This document shows, one piece after another, positions 54,426 to 63,098 of a stretch of DNA of 64,000 nucleotides. Position 1 is the stretch's first letter. Every line of letters begins with the position of its first letter. Below the pieces are notes generated by a model, which was not told the origin of the DNA, did no database searches, and saw only the letters and a program-made list of their open reading frames with translations. Made by a program: the position numbers and the translations under genes. Source of the stretch: Thalassospira lucentensis MCCC 1A00383 = DSM 14000 (GTDB taxonomy: Bacteria > Pseudomonadota > Alphaproteobacteria > Rhodospirillales > Thalassospiraceae); assembly GCF_000421265.1 (NCBI RefSeq), contig NZ_ATWN01000001.1, positions 496,001-560,000 of the forward strand, read 5' to 3'.

Positions 54426-54938
54426 ATGCGTGAATGGGAAGTTAGAACCAGTTGTCGGGTGTGGCGCGGTCGTTATGTCATCCGGGGTGATGTTGATCGT
54501 ATTGCTAATGACATTGTCGAGTTGCAGCAAAACCGTTTCCCGGGGCTTGAAACCAGTAAGGTATCGCTTCGGGTTGTGACCATGGCGGTGATGTCTGTTT
54601 TGGCCGAGGAATGCTGCGAAGACGGGGTGACTGCCGCCGAACTTTCCTTCCTTTTGACCACCTGTTTGGGCATGCCGATTTCACCGACCCGGATCGAACA
54701 GGAAATGGATGGCCTGTCGGGCCTTGTCTGGACCGGGCAATGGGGTGGTGAAACCCTGTATGTTATGGAAAAGCGCGGGTTGCGGTTCTTTGAAAGTGCA
54801 CGCGCGATGGCGTTGTCGGAAAACGGTACTGTTGCGCTTGGTGATGCGGACATCGCATCGGCGGTTAACGATGCCGGGTTTGATCCTGCAATCATTGCTG
54901 ATCCGGCCCCCCATGCGCGGTACCGTGTTGTCAGCTGA
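54426..54938 (+). CDS. Unknown winged-helix-like protein
   Basis: This 170-residue protein opens with a beta-rich segment (WEVRTSCRVWRGRYVIRGD). A helical region with winged-helix features follows: VVTMAVMSVLAEECCEDGVTAAELSFLLTTCLG, then SPTRIEQEMDGLSGLVWTGQWGGETLYVMEKRGLRFFES. No family is recognised. It lies in the same direction as the previous gene and shares ATGTAT elements upstream. The two may form a small regulatory unit. Confidence 0.6.
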   Translation: MREWEVRTSCRVWRGRYVIRGDVDRIANDIVELQQNRFPGLETSKVSLRVVTMAVMSVLAEECCEDGVTAAELSFLLTTCLGMPISPTRIEQEMDGLSGLVWTGQWGGETLYVMEKRGLRFFESARAMALSENGTVALGDADIASAVNDAGFDPAIIADPAPHARYRVVS

Positions 54939-55245
54939 TATCTGCTGACGATTTCATCGCCCGCTTAAGTGATTTCACCCGTCAGGTTCGTCCGGCGGGT
55001 TTTTTCATGCATGTGGTCACAGCATGTCCTGTTACAAAAGACGCTTGACCATCCCTGTTTTCAGCCTTACTAATTTTGGTATGGAAAACGCGATCATTCA
55101 TTTCAACGCCTATTTTACGTCGTACACATAAGTGCGGCGCGTGTTGATTTGTATCTGATCAAATGAAAACAGGCTGCCACAGGGCAGCCTTTTGTTTTTC
55201 ATCCCCGGTTTGCCCTAGGTGGTCGCACCACGAAGGAAAACCGAA
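54939..55245. other. 307-base intergenic region with two terminator-like hairpins
   Basis: A weak hairpin with T6 lies near 54976-55004 and a strong terminator at 55171-55199. Nothing protein-coding is seen. The stretch between them could carry a short RNA. Confidence 0.45.
55171..55199 (+). terminator. Strong terminator between the winged-helix and S4 genes
   Basis: AGGCTGCC pairs with GGCAGCCT around ACAG, followed by TTTGTTTTT. Confidence 0.8.
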
Positions 55246-55524
55246 ATGACCCATATCTCCGTTACTGACCGTACCCCGGCACTTGAATTCGCACCACAAG
55301 CCCTCAAAGATGGGATTGAAGTCGTATCCCTTATCCTGATGGCGGGATTTGCCAAAACAAGCACCGAAGCCCAAGACCTTGTTACGAGTGGGACTGTATG
55401 GATAGAAGAAAAGAAAATCACTGATCCTCATCATCATGTGCTGAATTACGCCTTTGATGATGGTGAAATTCTGCGGCTTTCGGTTGGTGCGGGCAAGCAC
55501 ACAACAATTCGGCGGGTGGGCTGA
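55246..55524 (+). CDS. Stand-alone S4 RNA-binding domain protein
   Basis: This 92-residue protein has a core (VVSLILMAGFAKTSTEAQDLVTSGTVWIEEKKITDP) that closely follows the S4 domain at the C-terminus of tyrosyl-tRNA synthetase (LxxAGLAxSxSEARRLIxxGGVxxNxxKVTD). It lacks the catalytic part. It probably binds structured RNA such as tRNA or rRNA. The ATG at 55246 follows AAGGA. It is an unusual free-standing form distinct from the usual RlmH/HslR-type S4 proteins. Confidence 0.72.
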   Translation: MTHISVTDRTPALEFAPQALKDGIEVVSLILMAGFAKTSTEAQDLVTSGTVWIEEKKITDPHHHVLNYAFDDGEILRLSVGAGKHTTIRRVG

Positions 55525-55568
55525 GCACTTTGGGCATGTGCCGGGTGGATGTTGGGGCGTGGGTGCGC

Positions 55569-56729
55569 CTAGAACAGCGACATCTGCCCATCCGCGCTGG
55601 GCCGTTTAAACCCGCTACAATCAAGATCAAGCGACCGTCCGATCAGGCCGTGTTTCTTGCGCGCGGCCTTAAACCGGGTAGCGATCAAATCGGCAATCGG
55701 GCCGGTGCCGCGCATGCGGGTGCCAAATTCGGATTGATAGCGTTCACCGTCGCGCATCTGGCGGATCAGGGACATGACTTTGGCTTTACGATTGGGGTAA
55801 TTGGCTTCGAGCCATTCTTCAAACAGATCGGCAATTTCAAGCGGCAGGCGAATGACGATATGTGATACCGATGTTGCCCCGGCGTCATGAACGGCGGCGA
55901 CCAGATTTTCGATTTCCATGTCATTGAGGCCGGGAATAATCGGCGCGCACAGAACCGTGACCGGAATGTCCGCATCGGATAATTTGCGGATGGCATCAAG
56001 GCGACGGTGCGGGGCGGACGCGCGGGGCTCAAGCAGGTTCGACAGCCTGTGATCAAGGCTTGTGACCGATACGGCAACCGATGCCCGGTTTTGGGCGGCC
56101 ATGGGGGCGATGAGGTCAATGTCGCGGGTGACAAGCGCGCTTTTGGTGATGATCGAAAAGGGATGCTGGCAATCGCTGAGCACACCTATGATCGATCGGG
56201 TCAGTTGCTTGTCCCGGTCGACGGGCTGATATGGATCGGTGCTGGTGCCAATCACAAGCGGGGCAGGGGAATAGCTGCGTGCCGAAAGTTGTTTGCGCAA
56301 AAGAGCGGGCGCCTCAGGTTTCCAGAACAGCTTGGTTTCAAAATCAAGCCCCGGCGATAGCCCCAGATAGGCATGGGTCGGCCGTGCAAAGCAATACACA
56401 CAGCCATGCTCACACCCTCGATACGGATTAATTGAACGATCAAACGGGACATCGGGGCTTTGATTACGGGTAATGACACTGCGCGCGCTGTCAATGCCAA
56501 GGGTGGTTTTGATGCGTGGCGGTTCGTCATCAAGCAACTGGTTGATCCAGCCGTCATCAACCGATTGATGGACATGACGTTCAAACCGGCCATCGATATT
56601 TGACACAGCGCCGCGTCCTTTTTGGCTACGCGCTGGAAGAAGGTCCGGATTGGAATTCGGGTCATACCAACCTTCGCCGGGAAGGGCTGTTGTTATGACG
56701 TCCGATGATGGTTCGATGGTGTTTCGCAT
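55569..56729 (-). CDS. Radical SAM protein (SplB-like, PA0069 family)
   Basis: This 386-residue enzyme has the radical SAM Fe-S motif CEHGCVYC with Cys106, Cys110 and Cys113. The preceding NPYRGC and the following GTSTDPYQPVD are characteristic of the PA0069/SPL-related family. The reaction is unknown. A C-terminal helical region ends with a conserved-looking SGFKRPSADGQMSLF tail. The ATG at 56729 is preferred over 56765 because the first 12 residues before it are hydrophobic and unlike the family. Confidence 0.88.
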   Translation of the reverse strand: MRNTIEPSSDVITTALPGEGWYDPNSNPDLLPARSQKGRGAVSNIDGRFERHVHQSVDDGWINQLLDDEPPRIKTTLGIDSARSVITRNQSPDVPFDRSINPYRGCEHGCVYCFARPTHAYLGLSPGLDFETKLFWKPEAPALLRKQLSARSYSPAPLVIGTSTDPYQPVDRDKQLTRSIIGVLSDCQHPFSIITKSALVTRDIDLIAPMAAQNRASVAVSVTSLDHRLSNLLEPRASAPHRRLDAIRKLSDADIPVTVLCAPIIPGLNDMEIENLVAAVHDAGATSVSHIVIRLPLEIADLFEEWLEANYPNRKAKVMSLIRQMRDGERYQSEFGTRMRGTGPIADLIATRFKAARKKHGLIGRSLDLDCSGFKRPSADGQMSLF

Positions 56730-56804
56730 ATGGAAAACACTAAAGAACAAAATAGGAACATTCAAGCGAAAAGCACCATGATCAAGTTTACGGGCATCTT
56801 CATG

Positions 56805-58442
56805 TCAGGGGCATGTTGTGCCATTTGTGAAACTGATTGAGCCGGTATTTGTCCCACCGCCAACACTGCATGTGCTTAAATTGCCGCTGTTCCCGGAGCC
56901 GGAGAGATTTGTATTGTTACTGTTAAAGAATATCAGGTGGTTGTTTGTCGCCCCGCTGACATTGAGCGTATTATTCTCGAATACGAGGTTGTCTGATCCG
57001 ACTGCTGAGAGGGCGTAGGCAAAGTCACGATTGCTGCTGGTTGTGATCGTGTTGCTGCGAATGACGGTATTTTGTGCGTTCCCCAGAACCTGTATGCCAA
57101 AGACCGTGTTGTCCGTTGCGGTGGTGGTCAAGGTGCTGTTGATAATTTCAACGTTATCCACGCCGTCAATCCGCACCGCTGTGACCGCCTCTGTTGCGGG
57201 GCCTGAAACAGTAACAGTAACGCCAACAAGGCGACTGTTGGCGGCCATATTGAAAATATGGTGCGGCGTGCCGAAGCCGACCGGAGGGGCGCCATCGCCG
57301 CTTAGGCTGGCGCCCGGTGTGGTGATGGTCACAGTGCGACCGGAAGGTGTTTTAACATCAAGATTGCCCGTTCCCATGATGGTTTGGCCATCCTGCACAT
57401 CAAGGCGGTTGTTGACATTGGTAAAGCTGCCGTTAAGGACCACGGTCGAATTGGCACCGGCGGTTGATATGGTGTTGGCAAGGTCGGTGCTTGACGTTGT
57501 TGCGCTGCTGACAAGCGTAATGGCGTTACCGTCGGTCGTGCTGGTGATTTCCTCTGCCTTGGTGAATTGCCCGGCCTGACTGACGATATCAATGTCACGG
57601 ATGATCGGGTCGGTCATCCGCCGTTCCATCGCGGTCAGGCGTGGTTTTGGACTGTCACCAAATGCCTGTAATGGAATGCGCAACCGGAAACTGGCAAAGC
57701 CCTGTGTGCCACGCGGATCGTCATGCTGAATTTCAGCGCCGAGTGAAAAGCGCGATCCTTCCCACAGAAACGGGACCTCATCAAACGTCAGGTCAAGTCG
57801 CCCACGCGGGCCTTGCACCGTATCGGCGCTTTTTTCTGTGAACCGATACCCACCAGCATAGGCGCGGAGCTGTTGTCCGGCATCGGCGTCAAACAGCGGA
57901 ACGCGCCAGCCGATTTCTGCGTCAAACCCGCGAAGGGCGCGTTCTTCGCCTTGTGTGTACATGATCGACGCGCCGGAAAAATCAACGGTACTCAGACTGT
58001 CTTCCATATAACTTGTGGTGCCGATCGGAACATAGCCATTGGCACGAAAGTCCCAATTCATAGACAGGGCCTCGACCCCGATGGTGACCTGATTGAATTT
58101 ATTGCCATACGGGCTGTGGCGGCGGTCAAAATACCCGTAACCGCCAATATTCCATCCCGTATCAAGCATCTGACGGATGCCAAGGCCAAAGTTGCCCTCA
58201 TGGCTGTTGTTGTCATCCATGCGTGCGCGGATGCTGCCAAAACTTAGCGTGTCGTCATCTTGCCAAAGTGGGATGAACAGATCCGTTTCGCCAAGGTTTC
58301 GATCCGTCCCGGCCTTGCCTTCAAGATCGATATGCGGGCCCCATTTTTCGGGTTCTTCCTGTGTTTGTGCATGGGCGCCAGAGGCAGCCAAAATCGTCGA
58401 GCTAAACAACAATCCAATCAGGGTGATATTTTTTATGTACAT
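56805..58442 (-). CDS. Inverse autotransporter with short beta-helix passenger
   Basis: This 545-residue outer-membrane protein has a signal peptide (residues 1-26, ending AHA-Q). An inverse autotransporter beta-barrel of the intimin/invasin type (about residues 30-270) includes the family pattern GNFGLGIRQMLDTGWNIGGYGYFDRRHSPYGNKFNQVTIGVEAL. A passenger of Asn/Thr/Ser-rich repeats (about 300-540) with NTVIRSNTITTSSN-like turns looks like a right-handed beta-helix. There are no Ig-like domains, unlike enteric intimins. It is probably a surface adhesin or biofilm factor. Confidence 0.85.
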   Translation of the reverse strand: MYIKNITLIGLLFSSTILAASGAHAQTQEEPEKWGPHIDLEGKAGTDRNLGETDLFIPLWQDDDTLSFGSIRARMDDNNSHEGNFGLGIRQMLDTGWNIGGYGYFDRRHSPYGNKFNQVTIGVEALSMNWDFRANGYVPIGTTSYMEDSLSTVDFSGASIMYTQGEERALRGFDAEIGWRVPLFDADAGQQLRAYAGGYRFTEKSADTVQGPRGRLDLTFDEVPFLWEGSRFSLGAEIQHDDPRGTQGFASFRLRIPLQAFGDSPKPRLTAMERRMTDPIIRDIDIVSQAGQFTKAEEITSTTDGNAITLVSSATTSSTDLANTISTAGANSTVVLNGSFTNVNNRLDVQDGQTIMGTGNLDVKTPSGRTVTITTPGASLSGDGAPPVGFGTPHHIFNMAANSRLVGVTVTVSGPATEAVTAVRIDGVDNVEIINSTLTTTATDNTVFGIQVLGNAQNTVIRSNTITTSSNRDFAYALSAVGSDNLVFENNTLNVSGATNNHLIFFNSNNTNLSGSGNSGNLSTCSVGGGTNTGSISFTNGTTCP

Positions 58443-58794
58443 CTCAAAATCAGGTCAGCAGGCATCATTGCGCAGCAGCAATATGCCGCAGCACCGAGAT
58501 ACATCAGGGGTATAAATACGTGGGAATTACAGTGTCCCGCTCATGCATGACTGTTTGTCATGTCTCTGTTTTCTTGCGGTAAAGTTACCGACAAAGACCC
58601 GCGTGAACCACAGATATTCTTTATCATTTTCGCAAGAGTTATCATTTTCCGCCAACGCGTTTTGGATGTGGTGTTTGGCGTTGATGGTAAATGTCATGGT
58701 GACAATTACCTGCTTGTCGGGGAGGGAAATAGATTTATAGTTTTGGGAAAGGTGCTTCTTCTTAAGGTGCCTGCCAGCCTCAAAGGAGTGCCCC
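58443..58794. other. 352-base divergent intergenic region
   Basis: This lies between the inverse autotransporter and LysE genes and probably holds both promoters. It is richer in A+T in its middle. Open frames here are short and lack ribosome sites. The LysE gene has a Shine-Dalgarno (AAAGGAG) at 58783-58789. Confidence 0.45.
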
Positions 58795-59427
58795 ATGGAT
58801 TGGACCCAGTTTTTTAGTTTTGCGCTTGTGACGTCGCTTTTGGTGATGTCACCCGGCCCGAATGGGGTGTTGATTGCGCGCACCGTCCCGACATCTGGTC
58901 GGGCGGCCGGGGTTGCCAATGTGGCTGGTTTCGTTACCGCCTTTTACCTGCATGGTGCGCTGTCGATCCTGGGGATCTCAGTCATTCTGGTGCAATCGGC
59001 ACAGGCGTTTATGATCGTCAAACTGCTGGGTGCGGCCTATTTGTGCTGGGTTGGGTTTAAGGCATTGCGTGATGCGTGGCGCGGTGTTGCCAAGGTAACG
59101 GACGTATCACCGGCAAAGCGTCGCCGGACCTTGATTACGGCCTATGGCGAAGGTTTTTTGACCAACGCGCTCAACCCGAAAGTGTCGATTTTCTATCTGG
59201 CGGCGTTTCCGCAGTTCATTCCGGTCGGCGAGGGCGCCATTGGATCGGCCTTCATGCTGGTATGCGTGCATGCCATGATCAACGCGGTTTGGTTCGGGGC
59301 GATGATTATGCTGTTGGCGCGCCTGACACGCTATGCCGGAAGCGGGCGTTTTCAGCGGGTGTTAAAGGCAACCACCGGGGCGGTTTTCATTGCCTTTGGC
59401 GTTAAGCTGGCAACGTTCCGGCCCTAA
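58795..59427 (+). CDS. LysE-family exporter
   Basis: This 210-residue inner-membrane exporter of the LysE/RhtB family has about six helices. The family motif MSPGPNGVLIARTVPTSGRAAG begins near residue 18, and EGFLTNALNPKVSIFYLAAFPQFI near 118 is diagnostic. It probably exports amino acids or related solutes. The ATG at 58795 has a strong Shine-Dalgarno. Confidence 0.92.
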   Translation: MDWTQFFSFALVTSLLVMSPGPNGVLIARTVPTSGRAAGVANVAGFVTAFYLHGALSILGISVILVQSAQAFMIVKLLGAAYLCWVGFKALRDAWRGVAKVTDVSPAKRRRTLITAYGEGFLTNALNPKVSIFYLAAFPQFIPVGEGAIGSAFMLVCVHAMINAVWFGAMIMLLARLTRYAGSGRFQRVLKATTGAVFIAFGVKLATFRP

Positions 59428-59462
59428 ACACATTTTAATTCGGATGACCGGTCGTGCCCGTG

Positions 59463-59488
59463 CCCGTCGGGATGATATCCCGGCGGGT
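59463..59488. terminator. Terminator between lysE and the lactate permease operon
   Basis: CCCGTCGGGA pairs with TCCCGGCGGG (one G-T) around a short loop, followed by TTTCTATTT on the plus strand. The convergent genes on both sides could share it. Confidence 0.65.
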
Positions 59489-59490
59489 TT

Positions 59491-59649
59491 CTATTTACGC
59501 AGAACGATCAACACCATGATGACCGCAAACAGTCCAAGCAGGATGTTGGCTGCTGTGGTGCTTTGAGCGATCACCGCTTCAAATGCGGCGACCGGCAGGA
59601 TCAGGGATGCCAGAAACAAAAAGACCGGATTGAACAGCATGTTTTTCAT
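59491..59649 (-). CDS. Small membrane protein coupled to lactate permease
   Basis: This 52-residue protein has two hydrophobic helices (MKNMLFNPVFLFLASLILPVAAFEA and AANILLGLFAVIMVLIVLRK). Its ATG lies one base after the lctP stop, which implies translational coupling. Nothing similar is named to my knowledge. A role as accessory subunit, or regulator of the permease, is inference from position. Confidence 0.65.
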   Translation of the reverse strand: MKNMLFNPVFLFLASLILPVAAFEAVIAQSTTAANILLGLFAVIMVLIVLRK

Positions 59650-59650
59650 G

Positions 59651-61225
59651 TCAAATACCCCCTGCGTGCATCGAAATCAGCAACATGCCCAGCGCCATCA
59701 CTCCGCACAGCAATGTCAGGATGACACCGGTTTTTAACACAACCGACAAGACCGGGCCCTCCTTGCCCGACAGGCCGACGGTTGAGCAGCCAACAAGGAT
59801 TTTGGGTGGGGCCAGCATGCTGCCAAGCGACGCGCCAGCCGCCTGTGCACCCAACACAAGTGATGTGGAAATGCCGGCAAGTTCGGCGGTGTGACGCTGG
59901 AACATGCCAAAGACAACGTTGGAATTGTTCGTACTGCCGGTCATAAACGCACCCAGCGCACCGATGGCTGGTGAAATCACAGGGTAGGCGACCGAAAAGG
60001 CCCCGGAAAACAGGGCTGCACCGCCCTCGGCCAAGGCATAGGTCATGCCTGCATGGTCCATAATGATCGCAAGCCCAATCACCGGAACCATGCCGATGCT
60101 GGTCGGAAGGCCACTTTTAAGGGTACGTTGCCAGATACGTTTGCCAATGCCGTCATCATAGTGACCGCGCATTTTAAAGAAGGCGAAGCTGATGGCAGAC
60201 GTATAAAGAAGTAACGCCCCCGGATGGCCGAAAATGGCAATTGCCTTGGCGCTTTCCGGGTTGATCAGCCAGCCAAGGGATGTGCTGGTGGCCGGGAAAT
60301 CAAGGGTAAAGCGGATGTGGCCAAGGAACGCCTCGACCGCCGGGATAAAAGTCGCACAACCGACCAGCACAATGAACACCAGATAGGGTGTCAGCGCTTC
60401 AAGAAGCGGCATGTGTTGATGGTCATCTTCGACCTGTTCGGCGATATCATCGGGATGAGGTTTCCAGAACCGGGTGACAAGGATCGACATTGCAAGCCCG
60501 GCAATCCCGGCGGTCAAGCCTCCCAGCGTCCAGACGCCGTAATTGGCCATGGCATATTGCGCAATTCCCATTGTGCCCGAAATCAGGACTAGTGGAACGA
60601 TCCGGCGGCGAATGGTGCGAAAACCGCCATCAAGCCACAAAACAGCAGCACCACACATCATCCCCGACAGCCCCAAAAGAATGGCGGCGTCATGGGTAAG
60701 CTCGGTTCCGGGAATGCCCGTCACACCAATAAGGGCTTCGAATGAGGTCGCCATATTGCCAAACAGCACCGACCAACTGTGCCCGATCATCGGGGCGGCA
60801 ACAGCCAGAACCGGCGAAAACCCCATGCCAAGCAAAAGCGGTGCGACCACGGCAATTGGCACGCCAAAGCCCGCAACCCCTTGCAGGAAACTGGCAAACA
60901 CATAACCAAGGATCAGCAATTGAAGTGGGCGGTCATCGGTTAGCGACCGGATTGCACGGCCAATGGTCTTAATCGCGCCTGCTTCGTCGGCGGCGAAATA
61001 TAGGATCAAGGCTGCCCAGACGATATAAAGGATATATAGGGCCAGCATCACGCCCTTGGCCTGGGCAATGATCAGCATGTCGGTTGGGGCGCCGAAATAG
61101 AAAACGGCAATCAGGGCTGTGACAAACCATGCCGCAGCACCGGCACGCGCAGCCCCCCAATTGGCCTTGATCATTAAAAAAAGGATCGTCGCAATCGGCG
61201 TTGCCGCCAGCAGAAACTCAGTCAT
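59651..61225 (-). CDS. lctP: L-lactate permease
   Basis: This 524-residue permease of the LctP family (lactate and glycolate uptake) has about twelve to fourteen helices. The family motif VFASFLQGVAGFGVPIAVVAPLL lies near residue 125 and SNVVFGMFQRHTAELAGIS near 440. The start ATG at 61225 is used; 49 residues upstream are not protein-like. No lactate dehydrogenase gene is adjacent. A 52-residue membrane protein follows. Confidence 0.92.
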   Translation of the reverse strand: MTEFLLAATPIATILFLMIKANWGAARAGAAAWFVTALIAVFYFGAPTDMLIIAQAKGVMLALYILYIVWAALILYFAADEAGAIKTIGRAIRSLTDDRPLQLLILGYVFASFLQGVAGFGVPIAVVAPLLLGMGFSPVLAVAAPMIGHSWSVLFGNMATSFEALIGVTGIPGTELTHDAAILLGLSGMMCGAAVLWLDGGFRTIRRRIVPLVLISGTMGIAQYAMANYGVWTLGGLTAGIAGLAMSILVTRFWKPHPDDIAEQVEDDHQHMPLLEALTPYLVFIVLVGCATFIPAVEAFLGHIRFTLDFPATSTSLGWLINPESAKAIAIFGHPGALLLYTSAISFAFFKMRGHYDDGIGKRIWQRTLKSGLPTSIGMVPVIGLAIIMDHAGMTYALAEGGAALFSGAFSVAYPVISPAIGALGAFMTGSTNNSNVVFGMFQRHTAELAGISTSLVLGAQAAGASLGSMLAPPKILVGCSTVGLSGKEGPVLSVVLKTGVILTLLCGVMALGMLLISMHAGGI

Positions 61226-61351
61226 AGGGAGCGCACCATAACCTTTTGAAACAAGGGTATTGTCGTCACGATTGCGACGGTGCGCGCATAGTGTCCGAGC
61301 ACGGATATAAGTGCAAGCTGTGATGAATTGTATTTCGTATGATGAAATGAA

Positions 61352-61380
61352 AATACCGGGTTCAGGAAGCACCCGGTATT
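61352..61380 (-). terminator. Terminator after the flavin monooxygenase gene
   Basis: AATACCGGGT pairs with ACCCGGTATT around nine bases, followed on the minus strand by TTCATTT. It lies 29 bases after the stop. Confidence 0.78.
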
Positions 61381-61408
61381 CGCATTTTCTGATCGATTAT
61401 TTGGTGCG

Positions 61409-62428
61409 TCAGGCGCAGTCTTGTTTGGTTTTTTCTGCGCCGAGCTCATTGAGCAGGTCGGCGGCAATATCAAACGATTTCAGGCGGGCTTCCTGATCAT
61501 AAATATTGGCTGTAACCATGACTTCATCGACATTAGTCATATAAATGAATTCGCGCAGTTTTTTGCGCACGGTGTCACGTCCGCCGATGGCGGCATAGCG
61601 CATGGCGTGATCAACCCCGGCCTTTTCGACCCGGTTCCAGACAGTACCCATATCCTTAACCGGCTTGGGAAGTTGACCCGGTGTACCGCGGCGCAAGTTC
61701 AGGAACTGTTGCTGCATCGAGGTCGCAAGATATTCACCTTCTTCGTCACTATCTGCGGCAAAGAAACCCATCGCGGCAACCGCATAGGGTTTATCGAGCT
61801 GGTCGCTTGGTTCAAACCGGTGACGATAAAGCGACAGCGCATCCATCAGCATGTCCGGGGCAAAATGCGATGCAAAGGCAAACGGCAGGCCAAGGCGTGC
61901 TGCCAAATCAGCTGAAAACAGGCTGCTGCCCAAAAGCCACATCGGGACTTGCGATCCATAACCCGGAACTGCGCGGATCGGCGGGTTGCCTTCAAGCGGG
62001 GCCAGAAATGCCTGAACCTGAAGCACGTCCTGAATAAATCGGTCTTCGGACCCGTGCATATCACGGCGAAGGGCTGCGGCGGTCCGTTGGTCGGTTCCCG
62101 GTGCGCGCCCGATGCCAAGGTCAATGCGCCCAGGGTATAATGCGTCAAGCGTGCCGAATTGTTCGGCAATCACAAGCGGCGCATGGTTTGGCAACATTAC
62201 GCCGCCCGATCCAACGCGAATGGTTTTCGTGCCCGCTGCCACATGGGCGATCACGACCGACGTTGCCGCACTGGCAATGCCGGGCATGTTGTGATGTTCG
62301 GCCAGCCAATATCGGTGATAGCCGAGTTTTTCGGCATGCTGGGCAAGTGTGAGCGTATTACGCAATGCATCACTGGGATGCTCACCGGCATTGACCGGGC
62401 ATAGATCAAGGAGAGAATATCGTACCAT
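61409..62428 (-). CDS. Luciferase-like flavin-dependent monooxygenase
   Basis: This 339-residue enzyme of the LLM class (bacterial luciferase fold) has typical elements [31 protein letters not shown] near residue 37 and [16 protein letters not shown] near 104. It uses reduced flavin supplied by a reductase. The substrate is unknown. It probably belongs to the MsnO8-like group often found next to transporters. The start at 62428 has a weak Shine-Dalgarno (AAGGAGAG). Confidence 0.88.
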   Translation of the reverse strand: MVRYSLLDLCPVNAGEHPSDALRNTLTLAQHAEKLGYHRYWLAEHHNMPGIASAATSVVIAHVAAGTKTIRVGSGGVMLPNHAPLVIAEQFGTLDALYPGRIDLGIGRAPGTDQRTAAALRRDMHGSEDRFIQDVLQVQAFLAPLEGNPPIRAVPGYGSQVPMWLLGSSLFSADLAARLGLPFAFASHFAPDMLMDALSLYRHRFEPSDQLDKPYAVAAMGFFAADSDEEGEYLATSMQQQFLNLRRGTPGQLPKPVKDMGTVWNRVEKAGVDHAMRYAAIGGRDTVRKKLREFIYMTNVDEVMVTANIYDQEARLKSFDIAADLLNELGAEKTKQDCA

Positions 62429-62569
62429 TCGACAGACTTTCAGTTTGGCGCAAGCCGTTAGATGGGGGCGCGCCTGATTTCGACGTTGATGTTAATCTAG
62501 CCTGAAATCGCAACCTCGCCAGTACCAAGAGACAATGAACATGATGGAACAGAACAAAAGAGATCGGAA

Positions 62570-63088
62570 ATGTTGATCATTCTTGGTGGTTTACCCGGTG
62601 TCGGCAAAACGTCTGTGGCGCGAATTGCCGCGCGTGCCCTTGGGGCAATTCATTTGCGGATTGATACAATCGAACAGGCGGTTCTTGATGCCAATGTGCC
62701 ATCAGATGACGATATAGGTCCGGTTGGCTATATGGTGGCAAACCGGCTTGCGACGGATAACTTGCGGCTGGGCCACACGGTGATTGGCGATGCTGTCAAT
62801 CCGATTGAAATAAGCCGTTCTGAATGGCGGTGTGCTGCTGAACGTGCCAAAGTGCGATATGTTCAGATTGAGTTGATTTGCTCGGACAAGGCGGCCCATC
62901 GTCAACGGGTTGAAACACGGATCAGCGACATCGAAAACCATAAGCTGCCAGACTGGGCGAAGGTTTGCGCGCGTGAGTACGAACCATGGCAGCAGACTGA
63001 TCTGGTGATTGATACAGCACGCATGTCACTCGAAGAAGCGGCAGGGAAACTTGTTGAATTTGTTCAGGATCAAGATTCAAAGCTTTGA
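62570..63088 (+). CDS. AAA-type P-loop kinase
   Basis: This 172-residue protein has a Walker A P-loop (GLPGVGKTS) at residues 7-15 and an adenylate-kinase-like layout with GDAVNPIE near 73 and a Cys/Arg-rich lid region (RQRVETRI). It resembles small ATP-dependent kinases acting on nucleotides or antibiotics. The substrate is unknown. Confidence 0.75.
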   Translation: MLIILGGLPGVGKTSVARIAARALGAIHLRIDTIEQAVLDANVPSDDDIGPVGYMVANRLATDNLRLGHTVIGDAVNPIEISRSEWRCAAERAKVRYVQIELICSDKAAHRQRVETRISDIENHKLPDWAKVCAREYEPWQQTDLVIDTARMSLEEAAGKLVEFVQDQDSKL

Positions 63089-63098
63089 TTTTAAAGTG

